A stretch of 64,000 nucleotides of DNA, taken from positions 496,001-560,000 of the forward strand of contig NC_047496.1 of NCBI RefSeq assembly GCF_002079055.1. Direction: 5' to 3'. Each line of letters begins with the position of its first letter. Positions within the stretch are counted from its first letter, which is position 1. Positions 1 to 10,412 of this stretch are shown here, piece after piece. The stretch is from Saccharomyces paradoxus. Taxonomy: Eukaryota; Ascomycota; Saccharomycetes; Saccharomycetales; Saccharomycetaceae. Under the pieces are notes generated by a model. That model was given only the letters and a program-made list of their open reading frames with translations. It was not told the origin of the DNA and did not search any database. Both the position numbers and the translations under genes were made by a program.

Positions 1-228
1 TTCCGTATGTTTAAAGAGCTAGGTTGTAAAACTATCATCGTTGAAGAAAGTGGAATATTAAAGGGTTTGATCACCGCCAAGGATATCTTGAGGTTCAAAA
101 GAATAAAGTATCGTGAAGTACACGGTGCGAAATTCACATATAATGAAGCACTTGATAGAAGATGTTGGTCAGTTATCCATTTTATAATCAAAAGATTTTC
201 CCCTAATCGAAATGATAACATTATATAA
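1..228 (+). CDS. GEF1: GEF1, voltage-gated chloride channel/transporter (3' end only)
   Basis: This is the last 75 codons of a gene that begins before the window; the frame is open from base 1. The visible tail has the pattern of a second CBS domain, with a motif reading GILKGLITAKDILRF, followed by a basic end rich in Arg and Lys. GEF1 is the yeast CLC chloride transporter of Golgi, endosome and vacuole, needed for iron uptake through copper loading of Fet3. The identification rests on the CBS tail and on position: in S. cerevisiae GEF1 lies directly before URB2, which converges on it here with 152 bp between the stops. The membrane part cannot be seen. Confidence 0.85.
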   Translation, partial: FRMFKELGCKTIIVEESGILKGLITAKDILRFKRIKYREVHGAKFTYNEALDRRCWSVIHFIIKRFSPNRNDNII

Positions 229-380
229 TTAGACGTTTAAGTAATTTTTAAGGCACTAGTATAGATTATTCAAAACTATATGATACAGGCTTTCAGTTTT
301 TCTTTGTTCGAGCTCCGTCAACTTACTATTTAACGTGAGCTAAGATATGCCAATCGAAAATACACATTCAAAGATACGAC

Positions 381-3300
381 TTAATCTTCACGCCATTTAC
401 CGATTTTTTTATACTGGAGGTAAAGAGTTTTGAAATATTGCTTCCCTGGTGTATCAAGGAAAGCATTCAATTGACTTAACTCATTCTGAGATAATATATC
501 AAAAATCGCATGAATACCAGGCTGCAGACTCTTTTTTATGTTTAAATTGAACTGCGTCGTAATAGATAACTGTACATATTTCGTTAAAACCACAAGTACA
601 TTTTTCCTAATGGACTGTTTTATTAAACTTATCTTGGAGCTCAAGTTATTTTTTGATCCATTTTGAGGGTTTGATACATTATAAGGTTCACAGTAGTTCG
701 TTATTAATCTGGCTACAGCGTCTGCTGAATCTGTACGCAATGTATCATCATGCATTGCTACTGTTTCTAGTAACTGGCAAAGAACAGAGTTGATTAAATG
801 GTGTCGATTGGAAAACTTAAACCTGTGTACTAATAGTATATGATCTATTACTTCGACAATATTAACAAATCCTTCATTGATTTCAATCGTTGACTCACGG
901 TCTATTATAACGGCAAGGGTTTTTAAACAGAAAGGAAGCAGCATCTCAATACAATATTGACTAAATAGCCAGGGTTTCGAAACCAAAAGCTCCTTGATAG
1001 CATTAAACAGCAGGAAGAATGACTTGTAGCCAAATTTTTCAATGTCGCAACTGGTATAGGCTTCAAGTAAAGCAATCACGAATAGATGGTGACCAAGGCT
1101 ATTGTCCCTTGAGATCCTTTTCGACATTATGATAAAAATCCTCACAAATTTTTCGGCACAAGATTGGCTTATGGTGGAAAACGATTTAGCGCTGTTCCAG
1201 AGTAGGCGATTAAATGCATCAGGACCTCTTTTAAGACTTTCTTCCAAGCAAAAGCCCAAAGCAGGATCGCACTTATCTGTATGGTTAATATTCAAATATT
1301 CTGCAAAAATGTATTCCAACTTATCTTCTGCAAGAAGTGAATGAACCAAAAACATTTCCTGTTCTTCTGGTGCATGGTGTACTTTCTCAGAACGATATCG
1401 AAGCATGATTTTAGAGAACAGTTCCATAATTTCCGCTTTGTGCTTAGAAATATCACCTTGTCCAGCCGTTATGATGTTGTACAATGTAGACATTGATATT
1501 CTGAAAAGGGGGACTGCTTTAGAATCACATTCTTCTGAGTACTTTTTCAAAATTTCCACAGTATAACTAACTACCAAATCTTGTACATCTCTATGTTTGT
1601 TATCCGGTTTCAAAAATTTTGCGACAGTAAAGCCAGCAATAATCAGCTTGTTATCACAATTGGACAATGCAATTGACTTTTTGATGATATTGTAACCAGA
1701 TTCCAAGAACTTTTGACTCACAGGTTCTTTTGCCTGCGACAGATGATTAGTCCAAACTTTTTCGAAAATGGATTCTTTGTCTTCCATTTTTATTTCTTCA
1801 TGATCTGTTTCTGAAATTATCATTTCCGGGCTAATTATGGTTTTCTCACATAACTCATAGAAGTTTGTTTCAATATTAGTTTTGAAGGTTGGGCTTGATA
1901 ATAAATGAAGGATGCATTTTCTAGCAGCGGCACCAGAGCAAAATGATTCGTTCGTTAGGTTGTTAATGAGAGTCACTCTAACATTTTTGTTGATGCATTG
2001 GATAGGAATTTGAACCAAAGCTTCTAAAGCAAAATTTTGATGATACGATGAAGCAAGCTTGTTTATTAAAGCATGCATGATGTTCGCCTCTTCGAAAATG
2101 TCGTCACTGTTTAATATCAAATACAAATTTTTCGAATTTGATAATAACGAATCAATCAAAGAAGAGATTTGCTCTCTTGTGAAGTTGTTGTTAACTAATG
2201 TTGCAAATTTGGACACAATAGAAAATGATAAGTTTGATTTACTTTCGTTGTCAAGGATTTCAAAGTGCTTCATGAACTTTTCTAACGCACCAGAAAGATC
2301 GAACGAGATATACTCTCTTAATTTGAAGCAATAAAAGAACAGTTCTTCAAGATGTCCTGATGTAATATCAAAAATATCGGAAGACAATATGTAATCAATT
2401 TTTTCTAGTTCCTCTGCAGGGACAATGTCATCGTAGACTTCCATTATATGATATTTTAGGTCCCATTGAAGACTGTTATCAAATGATTCCAAAGTAAATA
2501 CTTGGGATAAAACAGGCTTTAACTCATCCAGAGTTGTGTGAGATGCGCCTCCTGATAGCCCTTCTAAGCATATGCGTATTAGATATAAGGGAACTCTATT
2601 GGTGGAATCGTGATTGACTTGGTCAAGCAGAGTTTGCAGTAGATTTTTCCATTGTAATGAAGATAACGTGAACAATTGCTTCGTTGTTGACTTAACATAT
2701 GCAGGATAATTTATTAAAAAATAGGAATCGGGTCCTTTTCCCGAACAGTACTCATTTATTTTGGCAAAAAAATTTGGTAATTCTCTTGCATTAGCGTGTG
2801 ATTGAATTGTTAAGTCCCAAATACGAGAAGAAAAGAGAGGATCCGTAAAATGTTCCAACTGAATCAACTCAAGTAGACGGAAAGTATGTTTAATAGCAAC
2901 CTCGATATCCAATTTCAAGATTGTTGGTATTAACAATAAAACGCCATTTTCGTTACTCGACGTTAATGTTTCAAGTAATAATGATTCTAAAAACTCTTGA
3001 GACACGGTTTTCTTTGATTCCGATAAAAGAGTCAGAAATCGACATTCTAAACTGGGGTTCTTGGCAGCCAAAATTGTGAAGATAGCTTCTAATTGAGCAA
3101 AATTGTCTTTGGATAGGAAATCGACGAAGTTAGCAAAATAGTAATAAGCCATATCGTCGGTAATTTCCGATGCATTTTCTTGGACAAACTTTTTATTTAA
3201 TTTCATATAATCCACGCGTGGTTGTAAAAGGAATCTGCCCATAAAATTAGATAGGCGAATATAGGATCGATTTGAAGTCACGGGATGTTTAATCTGTGCA

Positions 3301-3902
3301 GAATATCTTAAACTTGGTAGTAGCATGTGCTTGCAGTAACAAGAAGCAATTTTGTTGTCCGTTGTAGTAATATTGTCAATGTGAGTTAAATTGCAGGCAT
3401 CTTGCAAATATGAAAACGCAAAGTCGGTAGTTGAACACGAACTTAATCCATTTATAACTTGTTCTAACAATTGAAAAGACTCTTCAACAGAAAAATTGAC
3501 TATCAAGTAGTCATTAATCGCAAAAAATGCTTTCATAAACGAAATGCCGTGGCTCAATTTGTCTTTAGGCCACAAGTAAAATGTCCTTATCATTACAGGA
3601 ACAGTCTTCAGTTTTTTGATTAGTTTTTTTATTGAAATTGGATCATCAATTGCATCCAATAATTTCCTGAAAGTTATCCAAGTATATTCACTGGTCTTGA
3701 AATCGTCCAAATTTCCATTGTTGAGTCTATCAATGAGTAAATCTAAGACAAAAATCTCTTTATTTGGGAAGTAGACTTCTAAATTATCAAATTTTGAGAC
3801 TATTTGGGCAATTTGATGGGGTTTTGTACTCGTCGAACGTAGTAATTTCGACAAATCTTGGGCATTATCCGGGATGGGTAGTTCTTCAATGAGGTCGCCC
3901 AT
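381..3902 (-). CDS. URB2: URB2, nucleolar ribosome biogenesis factor
   Basis: This is a large helical protein of 1173 residues from the chosen start, against about 1174 in S. cerevisiae. Urb2 acts in the nucleolus in early 60S pre-rRNA processing and is linked to Pol I transcription. I see no enzymatic motifs, only Leu-rich helical repeats as expected for the Urb2/Npa2 family. An in-frame ATG at 4013 would add 37 residues (1210 in all), but it has a poor context (C at -3). The ATG at 3902 has A at -3 and gives the expected N-terminus [12 protein letters not shown]. The gene is divergent from NUP85. Its upstream DNA has PAC-like and RRPE-like sequences, which fits a ribosome-biogenesis regulon gene. 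Confidence 0.93.
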   Translation of the reverse strand: MGDLIEELPIPDNAQDLSKLLRSTSTKPHQIAQIVSKFDNLEVYFPNKEIFVLDLLIDRLNNGNLDDFKTSEYTWITFRKLLDAIDDPISIKKLIKKLKTVPVMIRTFYLWPKDKLSHGISFMKAFFAINDYLIVNFSVEESFQLLEQVINGLSSCSTTDFAFSYLQDACNLTHIDNITTTDNKIASCYCKHMLLPSLRYSAQIKHPVTSNRSYIRLSNFMGRFLLQPRVDYMKLNKKFVQENASEITDDMAYYYFANFVDFLSKDNFAQLEAIFTILAAKNPSLECRFLTLLSESKKTVSQEFLESLLLETLTSSNENGVLLLIPTILKLDIEVAIKHTFRLLELIQLEHFTDPLFSSRIWDLTIQSHANARELPNFFAKINEYCSGKGPDSYFLINYPAYVKSTTKQLFTLSSLQWKNLLQTLLDQVNHDSTNRVPLYLIRICLEGLSGGASHTTLDELKPVLSQVFTLESFDNSLQWDLKYHIMEVYDDIVPAEELEKIDYILSSDIFDITSGHLEELFFYCFKLREYISFDLSGALEKFMKHFEILDNESKSNLSFSIVSKFATLVNNNFTREQISSLIDSLLSNSKNLYLILNSDDIFEEANIMHALINKLASSYHQNFALEALVQIPIQCINKNVRVTLINNLTNESFCSGAAARKCILHLLSSPTFKTNIETNFYELCEKTIISPEMIISETDHEEIKMEDKESIFEKVWTNHLSQAKEPVSQKFLESGYNIIKKSIALSNCDNKLIIAGFTVAKFLKPDNKHRDVQDLVVSYTVEILKKYSEECDSKAVPLFRISMSTLYNIITAGQGDISKHKAEIMELFSKIMLRYRSEKVHHAPEEQEMFLVHSLLAEDKLEYIFAEYLNINHTDKCDPALGFCLEESLKRGPDAFNRLLWNSAKSFSTISQSCAEKFVRIFIIMSKRISRDNSLGHHLFVIALLEAYTSCDIEKFGYKSFFLLFNAIKELLVSKPWLFSQYCIEMLLPFCLKTLAVIIDRESTIEINEGFVNIVEVIDHILLVHRFKFSNRHHLINSVLCQLLETVAMHDDTLRTDSADAVARLITNYCEPYNVSNPQNGSKNNLSSKISLIKQSIRKNVLVVLTKYVQLSITTQFNLNIKKSLQPGIHAIFDILSQNELSQLNAFLDTPGKQYFKTLYLQYKKIGKWRED

Positions 3903-4037
3903 GTTATCTGAAAATGCAGTGTGCTCTCTGTTTTCAAATAACAGCCAATGGTAGGTTAAATTTACGCTAAAGAAGTTCCTACAGTAGTAATCAATGCTGT
4001 AAGCAGCAATCATGCGCCCTCTAAGAGATCATTTTGA

Positions 4038-4060
4038 GATGAGCTAAAATGAAATTTTTC
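4038..4060. promoter_or_regulatory. PAC-like and RRPE-like elements upstream of URB2
   Basis: The sequence GATGAGC at 4038-4044 matches the core of the PAC element, and TGAAATTTTTC at 4050-4060 is close to the RRPE consensus. This adjacent pair is typical of promoters of ribosome-biogenesis genes, where Tod6/Dot6 and Stb3 bind. They lie about 140-160 bp upstream of the chosen URB2 start and also upstream of NUP85. The assignment to URB2 is inferred from its function. Confidence 0.5.
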
Positions 4061-4192
4061 AGATCGCGCACGACGGAGAATTTTTAGTTACACGGAAATC
4101 AAAGCTTTGTACAAGCTACAGTGGTATGGACACATTGAACATAATATTTCGGATTGAGTCAATAAGGGTAAACCAGAAAGCAATAATCAAAT

Positions 4193-6427
4193 ATGGCGGT
4201 CGATGATTCAGACCAATTACTTATGGACGTCGATCAATTGGATTTTTTAGACGACGGAACGGCGCAAGTTAGTGATCACAAGATTGATGAAGAGGAACAA
4301 TTATATGAAAGGGACCCAGTCAGTGGGGTTATCCTGGTTCCTATGACTGTAAATGATCAACCAATTGAAAAAAATGGAGATAAATTGCCTTTGAAGTTCA
4401 TACTGGGGCCACTTTCCTACCAAAATATGGGATTCATAACTGCAAAAGATAAATATAGCCTTTATCCTGTCAAAATTCCCAGAGTAGATACCAGTAAAGA
4501 GTTTTCTACGTACGTTTCAGGTTTATTCGAAATATATCGTGATTTGGGTGATGACAGAGTGTTTAATGTACCAACGATTGGAGTTGTTAATTCTAGTTTC
4601 GCAAAGGAGCATAATGCAACAGTAAACTTGGCTATGGAGGCAATTCTGAATGAATTGGAAGTATTTATTAGCGGCATCAAGGACCAGAATGGGAGATTGA
4701 ACAGATTTTATGAGTTAGAAGAATCTTTAACCATTTTGAACTGTCTGAGAACAATGTACTTCACACTAGATGGTCAGGATGTAGAAGAGAACAGACCAAA
4801 ATTTATTGAGTCACTGTTAAACTGGATTAATAGATCAGACGGTGAACCAGATGAAGAATATATTGAACAAGTATTTTCGGTGGAAGATTCGACGCCCGAT
4901 AAAAAAGTATTCGAAACACAATATTTTTGGAAGCTTTTGAATCAGCTAGTATTAAGAGGCTTGCTCCCCCAAGCTATAGGTTGCATTGAAAGATCAGATC
5001 TTTTACCATATTTGAATGATACATGTGCAGTCTCATTTGATGCAGTAAGTGACTCTGTAGAACTCCTGAAACAATATCCAAAAGATTCATCCAGTACATT
5101 TAGAGAATGGAAAAATTTGGTGCTAAAATTGGGTCAGGCCTTTGGTAGTTCTGCTACTGATATTTCCGGTGAATTGCGGGATTATATTGAAGATTTCTTG
5201 TTAGTAATGGGCGGAAATCAACGGAAAATTTTGCAATATTCAAGGACGTGGTATGAATCCTTTTGTGGGTTTTTATTATACTATATCCCCTCATTAGAAT
5301 TATCAGCGGAATATTTACAAATATCACTGGAATCTAATGCCGTTGATGTAACAAATGATTGGGAGCAATCATGCGTCGACATAATTAGTGGTAAGATACA
5401 TTCTATTCTACCGGTAATGGAATCTTTAGATAGTTGCACAGCAGCATTCACCGCTATGATTTGTGAAGCAAAAGGTTTAATAGAGAATGTGTTTGAGGGT
5501 GATAAAAGTATTGGTGAATACGATAATGAAGATAACGAATTACTTGAGGATCTATTCTCTTATAAGAACGGTATGGCATCTTATATGTTAAACAGCTTCG
5601 CTTTCGAGTTGTGTTCACTGGGTGATAAGGAACTATGGCCCGTTGCCATTGGATTGATAGCTTTATCTGTTACTGGGACGAGAAGTGCAAAGAAAATGGT
5701 GATTGCAGAACTGCTTCCACATTATCCATTTGTTACGAATGATGACATTGAATGGATGCTAAGCATATGTGTAGAATGGAGATTACCAGAAATAGCGAAG
5801 GAAATATACACCACGTTGGGCAACCAAATGCTATCGGCACACAATATTATTGAAAGTATCGCAAATTTCAGTAGAGCTGGCAGATATGAATTGGTGAAGT
5901 CATATTCATGGCTATTATTTGAAGCTTCGTGCATGGAGGGCCGGAAGTTAGATGACCCCGTGTTAAATGCTATTGTGAGCAAAAATGCAGCTGCAGAGGA
6001 TGACGTTATAATACCAAAAGATATTTTAGACTGTGTAGTGACGAATGCCATGCGTCAAACTTTAGCGCCATATGCCGTTCTGTCACAATTCTACGAGCTG
6101 AGAGACAGAGAGGATTGGGGCCAAGCATTACGTCTATTGCTTTTGCTAATTGAGTTTCCTTATTTACCAAAGCATTACTTGGTTTTACTTGTGGCGAAGT
6201 TCCTGTACCCAATTTTCCTTTTAGATGATAAGAAGCCAATGGATGAAGAATCAGTGGCGACAGTAATTGAAGTTATAGAAACTAAATGGGATGAAGCAGA
6301 TGAAAAAAGCTCAAACTTATATGAAACTATCATTGAAGCAGATAAAAGTTTACCTAGTAGCACGGCGGGGCTTTTGAGAAATTTAAGAAAGAAATTAAAC
6401 TTCAAATTATGTCAAGGCTTCATGTAA
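4193..6427 (+). CDS. NUP85: NUP85, nucleoporin of the Y (Nup84) complex
   Basis: This 744-residue protein is the same length as S. cerevisiae Nup85. Nup85 is a scaffold subunit of the Nup84 Y-complex of the nuclear pore, built of an ACE1 helical fold, and it binds Seh1 through an N-terminal beta blade. The acidic N-terminus (MAVDDSDQLLMDVDQ) and the helical remainder fit. Many residues differ from the S. cerevisiae protein I remember, especially in the first 100, and this is one reason to think the species is not S. cerevisiae. The gene is transcribed away from URB2 and converges on POL32, with 169 bp between the stops. Confidence 0.96.
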   Translation: MAVDDSDQLLMDVDQLDFLDDGTAQVSDHKIDEEEQLYERDPVSGVILVPMTVNDQPIEKNGDKLPLKFILGPLSYQNMGFITAKDKYSLYPVKIPRVDTSKEFSTYVSGLFEIYRDLGDDRVFNVPTIGVVNSSFAKEHNATVNLAMEAILNELEVFISGIKDQNGRLNRFYELEESLTILNCLRTMYFTLDGQDVEENRPKFIESLLNWINRSDGEPDEEYIEQVFSVEDSTPDKKVFETQYFWKLLNQLVLRGLLPQAIGCIERSDLLPYLNDTCAVSFDAVSDSVELLKQYPKDSSSTFREWKNLVLKLGQAFGSSATDISGELRDYIEDFLLVMGGNQRKILQYSRTWYESFCGFLLYYIPSLELSAEYLQISLESNAVDVTNDWEQSCVDIISGKIHSILPVMESLDSCTAAFTAMICEAKGLIENVFEGDKSIGEYDNEDNELLEDLFSYKNGMASYMLNSFAFELCSLGDKELWPVAIGLIALSVTGTRSAKKMVIAELLPHYPFVTNDDIEWMLSICVEWRLPEIAKEIYTTLGNQMLSAHNIIESIANFSRAGRYELVKSYSWLLFEASCMEGRKLDDPVLNAIVSKNAAAEDDVIIPKDILDCVVTNAMRQTLAPYAVLSQFYELRDREDWGQALRLLLLLIEFPYLPKHYLVLLVAKFLYPIFLLDDKKPMDEESVATVIEVIETKWDEADEKSSNLYETIIEADKSLPSSTAGLLRNLRKKLNFKLCQGFM

Positions 6428-6596
6428 ATCAATACAGTAATGTCCTTCGGATGTTATATTAGGATATGAAGAAACTAAGTAAATTGAAATAACAATATAT
6501 ATATTGATTCTATTTTTTTCTACCTTGTGAGTTGACCTTTTGGACTATATACTATATCACAATTTGTAATGAAAAGCACTTGGGAAAGAAAGAATA

Positions 6597-7652
6597 TTAC
6601 TTAGCTTTTCTTTTGAAAAAGCTTTCTAACGTCCCTTGCTTTTTTAGTCTTTTGTTCGATGACGGCGTTTCTTGTTGTTTTGAAGAAGACAATGCCCTTT
6701 TGACCACTGGTGATGGTTTGCGTGGTGGTGTAGAAGTTGCGGGCCTCTTTGTAACAATATACCCGTCTTCATCGATAAATGAGGAACGTTCTTCTTCAGA
6801 TTTAGGTTCTTTTGAATCTTCTATCTCAGAAGGCGTTGGTTGCTGTACTTTGGGTACGTCCATGAGTGAATCATCTGCAGTCGTTTCTAACAAGTCCTCC
6901 AAAATATCGTTGTTTCTGTCCTTGTCATCGCTGATATCTTTTTCAGGTGAGTTAGGGTGGGACCGTTCACCCACTTTTTCTACACCATCTAGGTCATCTT
7001 CAACAAAAAGGTTATTTAACTCCTTCATTTGAGCTTCCCTTTCGGGGTTCTTTTTATTTACCTTTTGCATATTCTCCTCTCTCCTTTTACGTAGTTCATT
7101 TTGCCTAGAGATTTCCTTGTCATCTCTATCCTTTTTCATCTTAGCCAACAGTGCAGTGGACCTGAGACCCATGTCTTTGGATTTGGATTTCTTTCCGGTT
7201 GCTTCTTCTGGCGTAGTTTTCGATCTTGCTGTGGGCCTCACCAAAGGTTTAGACTTCTCTTCTAAAGTCTTGGTTCTCTCTACAACTTTCGGTGTTTCAG
7301 AAACTTTGAGTTCGTATGAATTTTTGATGGTTAAACAATCCTTCTGATCGATGATGTTGTAATATGGTATGAAACTGTTCATCGGGTTGAAAGCATAGAT
7401 GAAGCAATCGATTATTGAATCTTTCGGTGGAATATTGGCAACATCATGTATAATCTTAATTGTTTGGTCTTTATAGCAGCACATAACTACACAGTTGTAT
7501 TTGGCATTGGTGGTTTGTTTGTAATAGTCAAACATCAATTTCTTGGCCATTGATGGGCTGATCTTCAAGTGGTGAATTAAATCCGTAAAAAGTACGGGTT
7601 TTACTTCAGTGAACAGCTTTTCATTTATGAAAGATGACGTCTTTTGATCCAT
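6597..7652 (-). CDS. POL32: POL32, third subunit of DNA polymerase delta
   Basis: The protein has 351 residues (about 350 in S. cerevisiae). The N-terminal 110 or so residues form the winged-helix region that binds Pol31. The middle is highly charged (Lys/Glu/Ser-rich) and probably disordered. The C-terminus carries a PCNA-binding PIP box, QGTLESFF at residues 339-346, followed by a basic tail. Pol32 joins the catalytic subunit complex to PCNA and is needed for break-induced replication and, as a shared subunit, for Pol zeta. Divergence is concentrated in the charged linker. The upstream region has MCB and SCB-like boxes, which suits an S-phase gene. Confidence 0.96.
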   Translation of the reverse strand: MDQKTSSFINEKLFTEVKPVLFTDLIHHLKISPSMAKKLMFDYYKQTTNAKYNCVVMCCYKDQTIKIIHDVANIPPKDSIIDCFIYAFNPMNSFIPYYNIIDQKDCLTIKNSYELKVSETPKVVERTKTLEEKSKPLVRPTARSKTTPEEATGKKSKSKDMGLRSTALLAKMKKDRDDKEISRQNELRKRREENMQKVNKKNPEREAQMKELNNLFVEDDLDGVEKVGERSHPNSPEKDISDDKDRNNDILEDLLETTADDSLMDVPKVQQPTPSEIEDSKEPKSEEERSSFIDEDGYIVTKRPATSTPPRKPSPVVKRALSSSKQQETPSSNKRLKKQGTLESFFKRKAK

Positions 7653-7769
7653 TAATTAGCGATTGATTACAGTAATGCCTATCCTCTGATCGTTTGACTT
7701 TATAGAGGACTACTCAATCATATTAATTCCGATGTGATGAACTACTGGGCACTTTTCAAATTAAGAAAG

Positions 7770-7795
7770 TTTCGCGTGTTCAGCTCCATACGCGT
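7770..7795. promoter_or_regulatory. MCB/SCB-like cell-cycle boxes upstream of POL32
   Basis: TTTCGCG at 7770-7776 reads as an SCB-type site on the opposite strand, and ACGCGT at 7790-7795 is an exact MCB core. They sit about 120-145 bp upstream of the POL32 ATG, where MBF/SBF sites of G1/S genes usually lie. Binding is inferred from the motifs only. Confidence 0.5.
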
Positions 7796-7956
7796 TTACT
7801 ACTTTCGTCGAAAAGTAACAGTGTAATAGAAAATGAGACTACACTGTTAGAACAATCTTTTTAAAACAACTCTATCGATGGAGTGTGCTGTATTGAGTTA
7901 TTCTGATCGACATCTCTGTAAGCATAACACCAAAAAAAAAAACCAAAAATTAAGCT

Positions 7957-8028
7957 TAGCGCCGCTCGGTTTCGATCCGAGGACATCAGGGTTATGAGCC
8001 CTGCGCGCTTCCACTGCGCCACGGCGCT
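7957..8028 (-). tRNA. initiator tRNA-Met (CAU)
   Basis: On the minus strand this 72-nt gene begins AGCGCCGTGGCGCAGTGG and ends in the discriminator A. The anticodon loop reads CTCATAA with anticodon CAT. The T-loop has ATCGAAA instead of TTCGA, and the acceptor stem opens with an A:T pair; both are features of the yeast initiator rather than elongator tRNA-Met. No intron is present. A run of 12 or more T residues on the minus strand lies within 30 bp downstream and would terminate Pol III. Its 5' flank carries an old sigma LTR only about 12 bp away. Confidence 0.97.
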
Positions 8029-8039
8029 TAGCATTTATG

Positions 8040-8395
8040 AATTTCTCGGTTTTCAATATTTGGTACATGAGCATTTCTAATACTTCATACTAACGTTGAC
8101 TGAAACTCCTGTGAAACCTTAGAAAGAATACCGCTATGAAATACACAGTATTGTGTACGTCAGGTGAGGCTCTCTCTTCCCAAATTGAATTACCCAAACT
8201 TATAAATACCTCAGCGATTAGTTAGATTGGAGGCTTCGCTCTTCCACCTAGTGTAACTTGAATCTTGTATAGAATATATAGGAAAAGTTACATTCTGTGA
8301 ATCAAGTTGATAATAAGTTCTGAGAACGAGTTGCTCTCCTAAGGATATAAGGATTGCCAAGGCACCCGGTATTAACGGATGTCTGTGATACAACA
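8040..8395 (+). repeat. degenerate sigma LTR (Ty3 family), solo
   Basis: The segment aligns by eye along nearly its whole length with the younger sigma copies near 39.0-39.7 kb read on their own strand. Shared blocks include GCATTTCTAA near 8071, TATAAATACCT near 8201, the ATTCTGTGAATCA region near 8290 and the end GATACAACA at 8395. The left edge is approximate. It begins about 12 bp from the 5' end of the initiator tRNA gene, the position where Ty3 inserts at Pol III start sites. Its many differences mark it as old. It is a solo LTR with no internal Ty3 sequence. Confidence 0.75.
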
Positions 8396-8569
8396 AATTT
8401 TGAAAGCTTGGAATATATCCAAAGCTTAAAACGTAATATACGAGGCATGCAGCTTTAACAATTAAGTCGATCTAAAACACCTTGTTGGAACAACAATCAT
8501 CTCTTGCCCATCAACTTTCAGTACAGGAGATTGAGAATATGCTTAATGTTGGTGGCAGGTTTGTTGATA

Positions 8570-9090
8570 TGTGGTGGAATGAGAATCAACTATCATCTTT
8601 TGACTAGTATTCATATTTGTTGGAATGAAATTCTAATATCATCTATTTAATAGTATATTATAATATGCGGTGCAAGAGGATGACATAAAGATTGAGAAAC
8701 AGTCATCCAATCTAATGGAAGCTGAAATGCAAGGATTGATAATGTAATAGGATAATGAATGACAACATATAAAAAGAAAGAAGATAAAATAATAACACTA
8801 TGTAGAACTATCGATTCCCTTTTGTGGATTCCTAGATCCTCGAGGAGAACTTCTAGTATATTCTATATACCTAATATTATAGCCTTTAGTAACAATGGAA
8901 TCCCAACAATTATCTAATTACCCACATAATTCTCAATATTACTATTATATTATCCTATAGAATTATCAATTCCCTTTTGTGGATTCCTATATCCTCGAGG
9001 AGAACTTCTAGTGTATTCTGTGTATATAATATTATGGCCTTTACCAACAATAGAATCCCAACAATCATCTCAAAGCTCATTCATTTCTCA
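8570..9090 (+). repeat. old delta LTR, interrupted by a younger delta
   Basis: The left piece (about 8570-8617) reads GGTGGAATGAGAATCAAC, like the 5' end of a delta. The right piece (8936-9090) carries the delta 3' half, with CCTCGAGGAGAACTTC and a terminal TTTCTCA at 9090. The middle of this older LTR is shortened. A complete younger delta sits between the two pieces with an exact 5-bp duplication, which shows the order of events. Confidence 0.75.
8618..8935 (+). repeat. solo delta LTR (Ty1 family), young
   Basis: This is a complete 318-bp delta starting TGTTGGAATG and ending AATTCTCA. It is flanked by an exact 5-bp target-site duplication, ATATT, at 8613-8617 and 8936-8940. It is nearly identical to the LTRs of the Ty1 at 29.8-35.7 kb, so it is probably a recent solo LTR left by recombination between the ends of a full element. 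It lies inside an older delta. Confidence 0.95.
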
Positions 9091-9142
9091 ATGTTTTGCA
9101 TACGTTGGTGAAATGCCACAAAGTATCATCAGAAAAAAAGAT

Positions 9143-9194
9143 TTAAATTATCGTTCAATTTAATAAGCTGAAGCGAAAGGATTGATAATTTAAG
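9143..9194 (+). repeat. ancient delta fragment
   Basis: About 50 bp ending in AAGGATTGATAATTTAA resembles the internal delta block that normally reads AATGGAAGCTGAAATGCAAGG followed by ATTGATAATG. No ends can be found, so it is only a relic. Outside this fragment, 9091-9762 shows no gene that I recognise. Confidence 0.4.
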
Positions 9195-9762
9195 AGGTCA
9201 CTTTCCTTCAGTAGCGCAGTTGTATAACTTACCATGTGCTGCAAATGCGGTTCTGCCTTTTCATCTATGTGTGTTCCAATTACCATGTCGACTACATATT
9301 TAAAGGACATGCTTTATGTTATTTCAAGTCACGCTTCGTTAAGCCTATTTTTTGGAAATGGTTATGCATTTGCTGTGTACGACATATTCGTTGACCCCAA
9401 ATGTTGTAATTCAATGCATTCATCGACGTAGTGTCAAGCAGAATACCAGGGCTCGCTGGTATGGGCTGCCTGTTATGGTACCCTCAGTGTCATTATATTG
9501 GATATAATTGTCGTTGCCATTGCAAACCATCCAAAATATCAGCTCCTATTTTTTTTTGTGTCTAATCTACCACTTACCGTGAAACCTCCAGTAATGGAGG
9601 CGAGTATAATACTGGTGAAAACGCTAGATATGTACTCAGTTAGTTGGTACGTTGCTAAATACCGTTTGGTCCATTATCCTTATAAGTTAATGAAGCAAAA
9701 TAAGCAGCCGTGCTGGGCAGTATGCCATAAATTCAGCACACCCTTATTAATTCTAATAAGAT

Positions 9763-10209
9763 TCAGCTATGATTGTCGGTGTCATAATCAACATCACTAT
9801 TAGCGAGGGTATTTTTCAAAGTGGTTTTTGACAACCATCTTAAGATACGCTCCCATCTTGGCATGTGTTGCCTTATTATTGAGTTCCATACTTTGTAGTC
9901 TTTTTGCTTTTTTGTAGAATCAAACACCTTGATGTGGCGCTTATACACATTGCCTTTATACACATCGGTTGGCTACGAGGGCTTTTTTAGTATATCGAGT
10001 TGGACTACAAATCCTAGGTCACGTTAAAAAAATTAAAAGGACTGCCTTCCACTGGCGATAAGTCCCAACATTTGCAATCCCATTTCTTTTCCTGAAGCAA
10101 TTATCGCAGCACTGAATGATTCTAGGAACATTGCATAAACATTTCCCTTCATAGAGCACTTTAAATAGGACTTTAGGGTATGTGGCGATTCAACAGACGC
10201 AAATTACCT
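9763..10209 (-). pseudogene. possible coding relic of unknown origin
   Basis: On the minus strand one frame keeps protein-like composition over about 440 bp but is interrupted several times, and no start or full domain is visible. The last open piece (9763-9963, 66 codons) is rich in Lys, Arg and Trp; an upstream piece reads MKGNVYAMFLESFSAA. I recognise no family. It lies between the LTR cluster at the initiator tRNA and the 3' end of VPS55. It could be a dead gene or transferred fragment, or simply chance. Between 10210 and 10412 I see nothing else. Confidence 0.2.
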
Positions 10210-10412
10210 GTCAATTTTGTTTGAACTCTTGAAATGAAAGGAGGACAGGAAGTATTTTTATGTAATCTATTATATCTAAGTAGTTCTAAGAAAAAAGCAG
10301 AAATCTGTTTGAGATTTCCACCTTAAGTAGAGTATCATACTATATAATATCCATGTACCGTTCACACATCTAGTTGACTTGGTTTGTTTGGGGGTGGTGC
10401 AGTTGTTATATA

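Noticed and set aside
9234-9803. Two plus-strand frames of 65 and 101 codons
   Set aside because: They match no family I know and have Cys/His-rich chance-like composition in a region of LTR scraps.
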